Shown here one piece after another: positions 7,041-13,726 of a stretch of 13,789 nucleotides of DNA. Positions within the stretch are counted from its first letter, which is position 1; the number at the start of each line of letters is the position of its first letter. The DNA comes from Candidatus Kaiserbacteria bacterium (GTDB lineage: Bacteria > Patescibacteriota > Minisyncoccia > Phycocordibacterales > UBA918), in contig JAGQLZ010000025.1 in NCBI GenBank assembly GCA_020428895.1, forward strand, positions 1 to 13,789, written 5' to 3'. The position numbers and the translations under genes are program-made. The notes under the pieces are model-generated. The model ran no database searches. It was not told the origin of the DNA and saw nothing but the letters and a program-made list of their open reading frames with translations.

Positions 7041-7090
7041 CAAAAAGCTAGAAAACTCTCCGCAGGGAGAGTTTTCTTTAACGCTTTTTG
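7041..7090 (+). terminator. Nested-hairpin terminator after the kinase gene
   Basis: The inner hairpin is a perfect 12-bp stem (7050-7061 with 7066-7077, loop GCAG). An outer 8-bp pair, CAAAAAGC (7041-7048) with GCTTTTTG (7083-7090), encloses it and supplies the T-tract. It is the first strong terminator downstream of the kinase and lies between the two copies of the direct repeat. Confidence 0.75.
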
Positions 7091-7131
7091 CTCCAGACTT
7101 CTACGTTGCTAAACAATTGTAGTCTGTCGCT
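7090..7131 (+). repeat. 42-bp direct repeat, copy 2 (detached kinase 3' end)
   Basis: Exact copy of 6900-6941, placed 190 bp downstream between two terminators. It is not attached to any coding sequence, so it is a pseudo-C-terminus. Flanking bases differ on both sides (C versus T before, A versus C after), so 42 bp is the full match. Confidence 0.95.
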
Positions 7132-7132
7132 C

Positions 7133-7178
7133 AAACAAAAAGTCGGGTTTGCCTAAAGGCAAACCCGACTTTTTGTTT
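7133..7178. terminator. Bidirectional terminator between kinase and transketolase
   Basis: A 21-bp perfect stem (7133-7153 with 7158-7178, loop TAAA) has a GC core AGTCGGGTTTGCC flanked by A-runs and T-runs. It ends 7 nt beyond the transketolase C-half stop and serves both convergent transcripts. Confidence 0.93.
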
Positions 7179-7185
7179 ATCATAA

Positions 7186-8172
7186 TTACATCAATGATCT
7201 TCTAGCCGCATCTACAATCGCTGGGGTATCCATACCAAAGTGTTTAATCAATTCTTCAGGTTCACCTGATTCGCCAAAAACATCGTGCACACCAACTTTA
7301 ATTATCTTAATCGGATGTTCTTCACTTAAATATTCTGACACCGCTGAACCAAGTCCGCCAGCCACTTGATGTTCTTCGACCGTTACCAAAGCATGATGAT
7401 CTTTTGCTAACTGCAAAATTGCCTCTTTATCGAGCGGTTTAACTGTTGGTACATGTAACACTGATGCAGAAATACCAGACTCTTCAAGATCCTTAACGGC
7501 CATCAAGGAGTTATAAGCTAAAGTTCCAGTAGTAATAATTCCGACTTTTTTATCTGATTCAGAATCAGCCGTTGCGAATAATTCGGCTTTTCCAATCACA
7601 AACGGTGAATCTTCAGTAGTCACTACTGGTGTAGCACTGCGTCCAAGACGAATATAAACCGGCCCCTCATATTTTGCAGCGGCAAGTGTTGCTTTTCTAG
7701 CTTCATGTTCATCAGCTGGAGCAATTACCACCATATTTGGTATGACTCTCATAATTGCCATATCTTCAACCGCCTGATGAGTAGCTCCATCCGGACCAAC
7801 CGATACACCTGCGTGGGCGCCAATAATTTTCACATTAGATTCATTATAAGCAATAGTGGTACGTACCTGTTCCCAACTTCGGCCAGGTGAAAACATAGCG
7901 TACGATGCAATAAAAGGAATTTTACCCATCGCCGCCATACCGGAAGCAACCGAAGCAAGATTTTGCTCAGCAATTCCGACTTGTACAAACCGCTCAGGAA
8001 ATTCTTCAGCAAAAAGGTGAGTTCGAGTAGACTCAGTTAAATCAGCCGCCAACGCCACCACTTGCGGATTGCGCTTTCCAGCTTCTAAAAGACCGGTACC
8101 GTAACCGTTACGACTTGGACTTGATTCTACTTCATCAGTAAATAATTTTGGTGATAGATGTGATGCAAACAT
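7186..8172 (-). CDS. Transketolase, C-terminal half (pyrimidine-binding and C domains)
   Basis: This 328-residue subunit supplies the second half of a split transketolase, which moves two-carbon units between pentose and hexose phosphates using thiamine diphosphate. The Pyr domain has LTESTRTHLFAEEFPERF and VGIAEQN, with Glu69 as the conserved glutamate that activates the cofactor. FIASYAMF and GPDGATHQAVEDMAIMR (active-site His132) follow. The C-terminal domain runs from about 200. The ATG at 8172 starts 9 nt after the N-half stop, without a Shine-Dalgarno, so it is probably coupled to the N-half. Separate N and C genes are normal in archaea and in many CPR and other bacteria; I see no sign of a recent frameshift. 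DXS or pyruvate dehydrogenase E1-beta are excluded by the paired transketolase N-half. Confidence 0.94.
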   Translation of the reverse strand: MFASHLSPKLFTDEVESSPSRNGYGTGLLEAGKRNPQVVALAADLTESTRTHLFAEEFPERFVQVGIAEQNLASVASGMAAMGKIPFIASYAMFSPGRSWEQVRTTIAYNESNVKIIGAHAGVSVGPDGATHQAVEDMAIMRVIPNMVVIAPADEHEARKATLAAAKYEGPVYIRLGRSATPVVTTEDSPFVIGKAELFATADSESDKKVGIITTGTLAYNSLMAVKDLEESGISASVLHVPTVKPLDKEAILQLAKDHHALVTVEEHQVAGGLGSAVSEYLSEEHPIKIIKVGVHDVFGESGEPEELIKHFGMDTPAIVDAARRSLM

Positions 8173-8181
8173 AGTAAAAAA

Positions 8182-9078
8182 TTATGACGCGTCTTCTTTG
8201 CGAATTAGACCGGCTAATGTTCTTAGCTTCTCTAAAGCAACCTCCTCTTGTTTATCTTTTGCTACCCGATCTTCTGGGCCTTTACCTGGAGGATTACCGT
8301 GCCATCTGAAATCCCTTTCAAACACATCAACCCCGCGCGACGGAATCGTATGCGCAATAATAACAGACGGTTGACTATAAACTGCTTGAGCTTTTCCGAT
8401 GGCATCATTAACTGCTCGTATGTTGTGACCATCAACTTCTTGAACATCAAAATTAAAGGCTTCAAATTTATCTTTGAGAGATTCTAGTGGCATTACATCT
8501 TTAGTGTACCCATCAATCTGAATCCCATTGCGATCAACGATCATAATCAAATTATGAAGCCTCTCTTTTCCAGCCAATAGCATAGCTTCCCAAATCTGAC
8601 CCTCATTTAATTCACCATCACCAGTGAGACAATATATAAACTTAGAGGTGTATGGATTATCCATTCTATCAGCAATAGCCATACCAATAGCTTGGGACAG
8701 GCCTGAACCGAGCGGACCAGAACTAGTTTCTATACCAGGCAAAACCGTACGATGCGGATGACCCTGCAATCTAGAACCAAACTTACGAAGAGTCATCAAT
8801 TCTTCTATAGGAAAATATCCAGCGTGAGCTAAAGTGGCGTATAGTACTGGACAAATGTGTCCATTAGAAAGAATTAGTCGATCACGATCTTCCCAATCAG
8901 GATTATTGGGATCATGTTGCATTACTCCAAAATAAAGCAATGTAAATATGTCGGCCATATCGAGTGGTCCAGCTGTGTGACCACTTTTAGCTTCAGCCAA
9001 CATTTCAATAATACTTTGCCGAATCTCATTGGCTTTTAATTCCAAACGAGTAACATCTTGTGTAGTTAAATAGTGCAT
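8182..9078 (-). CDS. Transketolase, N-terminal half (thiamine diphosphate PP domain)
   Basis: This 298-residue subunit carries the diphosphate-binding domain. Key blocks are AKSGHTAGPLDMADI (30-44), LSNGHICPVLYA (70-81), GHPHR (106-110), TSSGPLGSGLSQAIGMA, and the thiamine diphosphate/Mg motif GDGELNEGQIWEA from 153 to Asn184 in VDRNG. Active enzyme needs the C-half encoded 9 nt downstream. The ATG at 9078 is preferred over a GTG two codons upstream (9084), because an extended -10 box places the mRNA start about 4 nt before the ATG. It follows rpe by about 55 nt, so it may be read from both the gap operon and its own promoter. Confidence 0.94.
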   Translation of the reverse strand: MHYLTTQDVTRLELKANEIRQSIIEMLAEAKSGHTAGPLDMADIFTLLYFGVMQHDPNNPDWEDRDRLILSNGHICPVLYATLAHAGYFPIEELMTLRKFGSRLQGHPHRTVLPGIETSSGPLGSGLSQAIGMAIADRMDNPYTSKFIYCLTGDGELNEGQIWEAMLLAGKERLHNLIMIVDRNGIQIDGYTKDVMPLESLKDKFEAFNFDVQEVDGHNIRAVNDAIGKAQAVYSQPSVIIAHTIPSRGVDVFERDFRWHGNPPGKGPEDRVAKDKQEEVALEKLRTLAGLIRKEDAS

Positions 9079-9088
9079 GAACACAAAC

Positions 9089-9097
9089 AGTATACCA
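9089..9097 (-). promoter_or_regulatory. Extended -10 promoter for the transketolase genes
   Basis: The minus strand reads TGGTATACT. The hexamer ends 10 nt before the ATG at 9078, predicting a start near 9082 and a leader of about 4 nt. No -35 is recognisable. Confidence 0.55.
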
Positions 9098-9125
9098 AAC
9101 TATAAATTAAGACTGATCTATAGTT
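9098..9125. repeat. Inverted repeat abutting the transketolase promoter
   Basis: AACTATA (9098-9104) and TATAGTT (9119-9125) form perfect 7-bp arms around 14 nt, immediately upstream of the extended -10 and just after the rpe stop. It could be an operator in the -35 region or a weak 3' hairpin of rpe. The sequence is AT-rich, so chance is a real possibility. Confidence 0.4.
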
Positions 9126-9133
9126 GTTAATAT

Positions 9134-9784
9134 TTATAAAGCTTTTAATAACGAATAATATCCAATTTCTGGAGTCTCTGCTTTAAGGATTGCTGAACCA
9201 GATACAAATCTATCAGCTCCGGCGTCTTTTAGTCGTTTTATTGTATCTAGATTTACACTGCCATCAATACTAATAAATGCTTCAGAATCTACCTCTTTAA
9301 TGGCAGCTATACGATTCAAAACTTCTTCATCAAAAGGCTGACCTTGTGAACCAATCTTTCTGATACCCATCAATTGATAATAATCAGCAACTTCAGCGTA
9401 AGCTAATAAATCATCAAGTGGAGTGTCGTTATTGGCTGAAATTCCAATCGTTCCATCAAATCTTTGAGTAAATTCTTTTAGCTCCGGTAAGCTAATAGTC
9501 TCAATATGAAAAACAAACATTTCAGCCCCCGCCTGACGCCACGAAAGAGCTGCTTCCGTTGGATCGTTAACCATTAAGTCAATTTCAACGGTAAATGTTT
9601 CAGTGTAAGGCTTCATAAAGGATGGATCACCTACTGGCTCATACGGCCAAGAAGTAAAAGGTACAAACTGCCCATCAACCACATCAATTTGAATTTCGTG
9701 CAAAAAAGATAACCTAGCAATCGTCTCTTTAAGATCATCTTCCGAAGTTGGAATGATAGCTGGAATAATATCTTTATTTTGCAT
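9134..9784 (-). CDS. rpe: Ribulose-phosphate 3-epimerase homologue with altered metal site
   Basis: The 216-residue TIM barrel matches the Rpe layout: IDVVDGQFVP (33-42), EIDLMV (67-72), a FHIE strand (92-95), NDTPLDDLL, and the phosphate strand ISIDGSVN (171-178) with VSGSAI at 194-199. In canonical Rpe the metal is held by His, Asp, His and Asp. Here those positions read Gln32, Asp34, Asp69 and Asp174, so both histidines are replaced. The usual APSIL serine is also Ala. The gene overlaps rpiB by 11 nt and sits between rpiB and transketolase, so a pentose phosphate role is very likely. Whether it is a true epimerase with a changed metal, or a relative with another substrate, is open. ATG at 9784 is used; the TTG 10 codons upstream lies deep in rpiB. 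Confidence 0.82.
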   Translation of the reverse strand: MQNKDIIPAIIPTSEDDLKETIARLSFLHEIQIDVVDGQFVPFTSWPYEPVGDPSFMKPYTETFTVEIDLMVNDPTEAALSWRQAGAEMFVFHIETISLPELKEFTQRFDGTIGISANNDTPLDDLLAYAEVADYYQLMGIRKIGSQGQPFDEEVLNRIAAIKEVDSEAFISIDGSVNLDTIKRLKDAGADRFVSGSAILKAETPEIGYYSLLKAL

Positions 9785-10253
9785 GACAACGAAGTTCTCT
9801 AGTAATAGCTTCAATCTTTTGATTGCGTCTAGTGTACTTATCGTCAGTTAAGACTTCAGTATGTAACCACTGCCAAATAACTTTTTTGGCTTCATCAAGT
9901 GAGACAAATCTGGCTCCAATTGAAAGAACATTTGAATCATTATGTTCTCTACCTAAGGCTGGAATAGATTCTTCACCACCGTAATACACGGTTGCCCGAA
10001 CATTCATAAACCGATTTGCTACCATAGCCTCACCTTGTCCTGAACCACCAAAAATTATTGCCCGATCAGTTGGCTTAGCTGACACTGCTGTTGCCGCTAA
10101 GGATATAAAATCAGGAAAGTCATCTAGCGGATCCACTTGATTTGCACCATGATCAACCACAGTAAAACCTTCTTCTTTTAACCATTTCTTAACACCCTCT
10201 TTATGATCAAATCCAGCGTGATCAGTGGCAAGATGGATGGTAAAGTTTTTCAT
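9774..10253 (-). CDS. rpiB: Ribose-5-phosphate isomerase B, Mycobacterium-type active site
   Basis: RpiB interconverts ribose 5-phosphate and ribulose 5-phosphate. The 159-residue protein has ATDHAGF (9-15, Asp11 and His12), FGGSGQGEAMVANR (68-81) and REHNDSNVLSIGAR (102-115). The E. coli catalytic Cys66 position is Gly here; instead Glu75 in GGSGxGE matches the base used by M. tuberculosis RpiB. The ATG at 10253 lies 4 nt after the gap stop and gives the family N-terminus MKNFTIHLATDHAG. A longer in-frame form starting at 10289 would overlap gap by 32 nt and add 12 unrelated residues, so it is rejected. The 3' end overlaps rpe by 11 nt. It probably shares the gap transcript. Confidence 0.95.
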   Translation of the reverse strand: MKNFTIHLATDHAGFDHKEGVKKWLKEEGFTVVDHGANQVDPLDDFPDFISLAATAVSAKPTDRAIIFGGSGQGEAMVANRFMNVRATVYYGGEESIPALGREHNDSNVLSIGARFVSLDEAKKVIWQWLHTEVLTDDKYTRRNQKIEAITRELRCHAK

Positions 10254-10257
10254 ATTT

Positions 10258-11280
10258 TTATGATTTGGCTTTGGCAGCCGCTGCGACATGTTCTACCAAT
10301 GAGTGAGTGTAGCTGGTTTCGTTATCGTACCAAGCTAAAACTTTAACTAAGTTTCCGCCAACTACTCTAGTGAAAGATAAATCAGCAATTGAAGCAAATC
10401 GTGCGCCAATAATATCTGAAGAAACAATTGGTTCATCAGTTACTGCAAATAAATTTGACCACCGTTCTTCTTTTGCAGCGTCAATTAAAGCTTTATTAAC
10501 TTCTTCTACAGTCGTATCTTTTGAAGCAATAAAAGTAACGTCAGCAATTGATCCAACCGGTACTGGTACTCGTATGGCAATGCCGTCAAACTTACCACTA
10601 AGCTCAGTATGCGCTTTGGTAGTAGCTACTGCCGCTCCAGTTGAAGTCGGGATTATGTTTTGAGCGGCCGCTCTACCCTTTCTAAAATCTTTGTCTGGAC
10701 CATCCACGATAGCTTGAGTAGCGGTATAAGCATGAACAGTATTTAGAAGAGCTTTCTCAATACCAATTTTTTCTTTTAGAATGGCAATTACTGGACTTAC
10801 GGCATTGGTGGTACATGATGCGTTTGAAGTAATTTGGCATGCTCCTAATTTATCATCATTAACTCCCATTAAAACAGTTTCCCCAGTGACCCCAGCTGCG
10901 GCCGCTTCATCTTTAACAGGAGCTGACACTACCACTCGCTTAGCACCAGCTTCTAAATGCATCTTTGATTTTTCGTAGCTCGCAAAAAAACCAGTAGCTT
11001 CTAAAACGATGTCAATTTTGTGTTCTGCCCATGGTAAAGCTTTAGGGTCTCGCTCTTGAATAAAAGCAATCTCTTTACCGTTTACAATTAAACTTTTTTC
11101 TTTTACTTCAATCTGGTAGCCACTGCGACCAAAGACTGTATCGTAAGTTAATAAGTACGCTAAATTGGAGAGATCACCTAAATCATTAATTGCTACAATC
11201 TCTATGTCTGGGTTATCAAAAGCTAAACGAAAAAAGGTTCTACCAATTCTCCCAAACCCATTAATTGCTACTCGTGCCAT
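10258..11280 (-). CDS. gap: Glyceraldehyde-3-phosphate dehydrogenase, NAD type
   Basis: The 340-residue enzyme oxidises glyceraldehyde 3-phosphate to 1,3-bisphosphoglycerate in the cytoplasm. The N-terminal Rossmann motif is INGFGRIGR (6-14), with Asp33 in AINDLGD favouring NAD over NADP. The catalytic site is SNASCTTN with Cys156, and His183 in VHAYTATQ. A C-terminal WYDNETSYTHSLVEH replaces the common WYDNEWGYSNRL. A short Ala-rich insertion (EAAAAGVTGE, about 125-134) precedes MGVN. It heads the gap-rpiB-rpe cluster, so lower glycolysis and the pentose branch would be co-expressed. An extended -10 lies about 35 nt upstream, but no Shine-Dalgarno precedes the ATG. Confidence 0.97.
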   Translation of the reverse strand: MARVAINGFGRIGRTFFRLAFDNPDIEIVAINDLGDLSNLAYLLTYDTVFGRSGYQIEVKEKSLIVNGKEIAFIQERDPKALPWAEHKIDIVLEATGFFASYEKSKMHLEAGAKRVVVSAPVKDEAAAAGVTGETVLMGVNDDKLGACQITSNASCTTNAVSPVIAILKEKIGIEKALLNTVHAYTATQAIVDGPDKDFRKGRAAAQNIIPTSTGAAVATTKAHTELSGKFDGIAIRVPVPVGSIADVTFIASKDTTVEEVNKALIDAAKEERWSNLFAVTDEPIVSSDIIGARFASIADLSFTRVVGGNLVKVLAWYDNETSYTHSLVEHVAAAAKAKS

Positions 11281-11316
11281 AAAAAATAACTAAATACTAT
11301 TATTAAAACTGCTATT

Positions 11317-11325
11317 ACTATAACA
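11317..11325 (-). promoter_or_regulatory. Extended -10 promoter for gap-rpiB-rpe
   Basis: The minus strand reads TGTTATAGT, an extended -10, in the 56-bp gap before gap. The predicted start near 11310 leaves a leader of about 30 nt that lacks any Shine-Dalgarno. No convincing -35 is present; that region is the end of the upstream gene. Confidence 0.55.
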
Positions 11326-11336
11326 ATCATAGCATA

Positions 11337-12953
11337 TTATTTAGATTGCTTATCCTCACGATCCTCTTCTTTTCGCCGCCGCCAAAGTATTACCAGTAGC
11401 CATATACCTAAAAATAGTAATAATAAACCTAACCACCAAAACTTATAATAAGTGCTAACAATTTTGTCTGGAAAAACGACATCATCATATTCAAACTTTT
11501 CTCTTTCTTGGTCGTATATAAACTTCTGAGTAACTCGTCCAACCATGCTAATTTCATAATCGTACACTGCCACCTCAGCTAAACCAGAAATTACCGCTGG
11601 ATTATATTCAACTCTGGCTTCATAAGCAGTTTTGTCTTTGTTGATTTTAAGCAGATAAGCACTCTTGTGTGCGTATGAACCAACCGGTTGAATATTGATA
11701 ATAATTGACTTTAAATGTTCGACAACTGCCTCGTACGGAACCGATACAACAAAAGACGTATTTTTTATTAAACTAATCTGATTAGCAAAAGTCTGATAAT
11801 TTTCTTCTTGTCGGACTTCGATAATCTCTGGTGTTAGATCACCGAACGGTTCAGGAATTTCAATCTGCAATAAATCACCGCCAATAATTCCAGAAGCATC
11901 TGTCTCATAAGGAATATAATTAATTGATGGTTTCATTCCATTTTTCGTAATCGACACAATCGCTCCAGAGGAGATGTTCCCATTTTCATCTAAGGAAAAA
12001 ACTGTGTAGTAAAGAATGTCGTGATTAAGAAAAGCGTCTTTATCCAAAATGGTACTACCTTGTCCCTGATAAACTAAAGCGCCATTTTTTATATCGTACG
12101 GATAAAATAAGTGACTACGAACAACCCGAACGTTGGCAAAGTCATCGTCAGACGGGTTAGTCCACTCCAAAATTACGTCTTTACCCTCTTGCCAAGCAGT
12201 AAGACCAAAAACGTTTGCTGGTGCATCCACGTCAACCAGTGAATCGGTGACAAAAAAACTCTTTTTCAAAACCTGTGGTATACCTGCAGGCGTATAGCCA
12301 ATCAGTTCATACTCATATCTTGTTGCTGGTTCTAGTCCAGAAATAAAAGTTTTATGGTCAAACCGATATATATCACTGGCCACGTACCCATCATCGTATT
12401 TATCAGTTCTACCCCATCTTAAAGTGTACCGAGACTGTCGATTAGTACTCCAATCTAAAGTGGCTCCGTCAGTAGTAACTTTAAGATTGAAGTCTTGTAA
12501 AATAACTACTCCAGAAGCAGAACGGCTGTTGTTACTGTCAGTACTAGTGGCTTCTACTGGTTCAGGTGGCAAAGCTAACGTAGTGGTAGCTACCGGATTT
12601 GACGTAGTTGAATAATTAAAAAGCGAGTCAAACGCTCTAACCTCATAAGTGTAAGTGGTGCTCGCAGTTAAACCGGAATCACTATAGCTAGTAAGTGTAG
12701 TGGTAGCTATATGTACAGCATCACGAAAAACCTGATAACCCCCCATTAAAATATTATCAGTCGAAGCTGACCACACTAAATCAATCTGGTCAGTAGCTAT
12801 CGGAGTCACACTAATAAATTGTGGAGTGGTTGGTGGCGTATTATCTTCACCGGCGAATAAGCGTATTAAATAATCACTGGAAGCAGACGCTGCCTGACTA
12901 CTTAGCGGAGTTGCTAAAATACATATCAATATTAACGCACAAAGTCGCATCAT
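11337..12953 (-). CDS. Secreted fibronectin type III protein with C-terminal membrane anchor
   Basis: The 538-residue protein starts with a signal peptide (about 1-21, ending SSQAASA). Three fibronectin III-like modules follow: about 40-126 (PPTTPQFISVTPIATDQIDL, then YTYEVRAFD), 150-235 (TLDWSTNRQSRYTLRWG, then LEPATRYEYEL) and 238-335 (ILEWTNPSDDDFANVRVVRS). Residues 336-490 are beta-rich with no family I recognise. A transmembrane helix (about 503-525) and a charged tail RRRKEEDREDKQSK place the modules outside the cell. Such proteins usually act in adhesion or surface assembly; no enzyme motif is visible. The start codon overlaps the stop of the preceding surface-protein gene (ATGA), so the two are coupled. 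Stretches of Thr/Ser suit an extracellular linker. Confidence 0.82.
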   Translation of the reverse strand: MMRLCALILICILATPLSSQAASASSDYLIRLFAGEDNTPPTTPQFISVTPIATDQIDLVWSASTDNILMGGYQVFRDAVHIATTTLTSYSDSGLTASTTYTYEVRAFDSLFNYSTTSNPVATTTLALPPEPVEATSTDSNNSRSASGVVILQDFNLKVTTDGATLDWSTNRQSRYTLRWGRTDKYDDGYVASDIYRFDHKTFISGLEPATRYEYELIGYTPAGIPQVLKKSFFVTDSLVDVDAPANVFGLTAWQEGKDVILEWTNPSDDDFANVRVVRSHLFYPYDIKNGALVYQGQGSTILDKDAFLNHDILYYTVFSLDENGNISSGAIVSITKNGMKPSINYIPYETDASGIIGGDLLQIEIPEPFGDLTPEIIEVRQEENYQTFANQISLIKNTSFVVSVPYEAVVEHLKSIIINIQPVGSYAHKSAYLLKINKDKTAYEARVEYNPAVISGLAEVAVYDYEISMVGRVTQKFIYDQEREKFEYDDVVFPDKIVSTYYKFWWLGLLLLFLGIWLLVILWRRRKEEDREDKQSK

Positions 12954-13726
12954 AACGGCAGTGCAGTCAAAGTAGTGGTCGCGTAATAGTAGCCGGCAGT
13001 AAGACCAACTGACCCTCCTACACCTACCTTAAAGTATACCGTGGTGGTGGCCCCAGTAGGATGATTGGCGTTAGTATCTGTGGCAATCATAGCTTCACTA
13101 GTAGACAAACCATCCCAACAGGCGGTAGTGCTGGCACTACCAGCTACTTGATTACAAGAACCACTATCCTCTAAAAAACGAGTTACGGTATCTGGACCAT
13201 AAGGTGAAAAACCAAAATGTGCTTCAGTTGCGCCAGTTGCAAACCAAGTATCTGGATCAGCCGCCACCGGCGAGTAATCGGCAATTGTATCAACTCCTTT
13301 TTGCATAGCTGGATTATTTTCAGCTACAATTGTCAGACTGTAACCAGACGGACTGTCGGTCATCACGTTGACACTAGTCGAACCATTTGATTCACCGCCA
13401 ACCAAACCACCAATATCTGGAGTCATAAAAACATTAGACGGCGCAGTCATACTTAGATAGACCTCTTGCATCTGCTGATAACCAGCTCTTAAACTATAAG
13501 AGTTGCTATCGGAAGGTCCAGTAGCAATCTCTCCGCCGGTTGACTCTAGTTCGTATGACGCTGAATTAGATAAACCGCCACCAAAGTTAATCGAGTCACT
13601 CTGAATTTGATAATTACCACTACTACGTACCTGAGCGTAGCTAACAGAAATTAAAGAGGCAATCAGTAAAGTCCCAATAACTGACTGTATGAGGGTATTT
13701 TTTATGTGGAAGAACAACCATCTCAT
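12950..13726 (-). CDS. Secreted beta-rich surface protein, function unknown
   Basis: The 258-residue product has a long basic N-region and signal peptide (about 1-31, ending VSYA). The mature part opens with a Gly/Ser/Asn-rich segment (QVRSSGNYQIQSDSINFGG, then SASYELESTGGEIATG and SYSLRAGYQQM), a pattern I associate with exported proteins of CPR bacteria. From about 95 a predicted beta-sandwich runs to the end (VNVMTDSPSGYSLTIVAEN, then the terminal GLTAGYYYATTTLTALPL). Two Cys near 191 and 199 may form a disulfide. There is no LPxTG motif or C-terminal anchor, so it may be secreted or held by its membrane-anchored partner encoded by the overlapping downstream gene. It ends in TGA. No promoter is clear in the 63 bp upstream. 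Confidence 0.75.
   Translation of the reverse strand: MRWLFFHIKNTLIQSVIGTLLIASLISVSYAQVRSSGNYQIQSDSINFGGGLSNSASYELESTGGEIATGPSDSNSYSLRAGYQQMQEVYLSMTAPSNVFMTPDIGGLVGGESNGSTSVNVMTDSPSGYSLTIVAENNPAMQKGVDTIADYSPVAADPDTWFATGATEAHFGFSPYGPDTVTRFLEDSGSCNQVAGSASTTACWDGLSTSEAMIATDTNANHPTGATTTVYFKVGVGGSVGLTAGYYYATTTLTALPL

Noticed and set aside
6900..7131. CRISPR array from the repeated 42-mer
   Set aside because: There are only two copies, one of them coding, with a 148-bp spacer and no cas genes.
8172..8182. Transketolase broken by a frameshift or stop
   Set aside because: The N-half ends in a clean TAA, a new ATG follows after 9 nt, and both halves have complete domains. Split transketolases are a known normal arrangement.
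9785..9814. TTG start of rpe inside rpiB
   Set aside because: It adds 10 residues ahead of the first barrel strand; the ATG at 9784 already overlaps rpiB by 11 nt and gives the normal length.
10254..10289. Longer rpiB starting inside gap
   Set aside because: The additional 12 residues are not part of the RpiB fold and would require a 32-nt overlap; the ATG 4 nt after the gap stop fits the family start.
12950..12953. Recoded UGA (Gracilibacteria-type code 25)
   Set aside because: The only TGA stop is in an ATGA overlap with a signal-peptide gene that follows immediately, and no in-frame TGA is needed by any gene.
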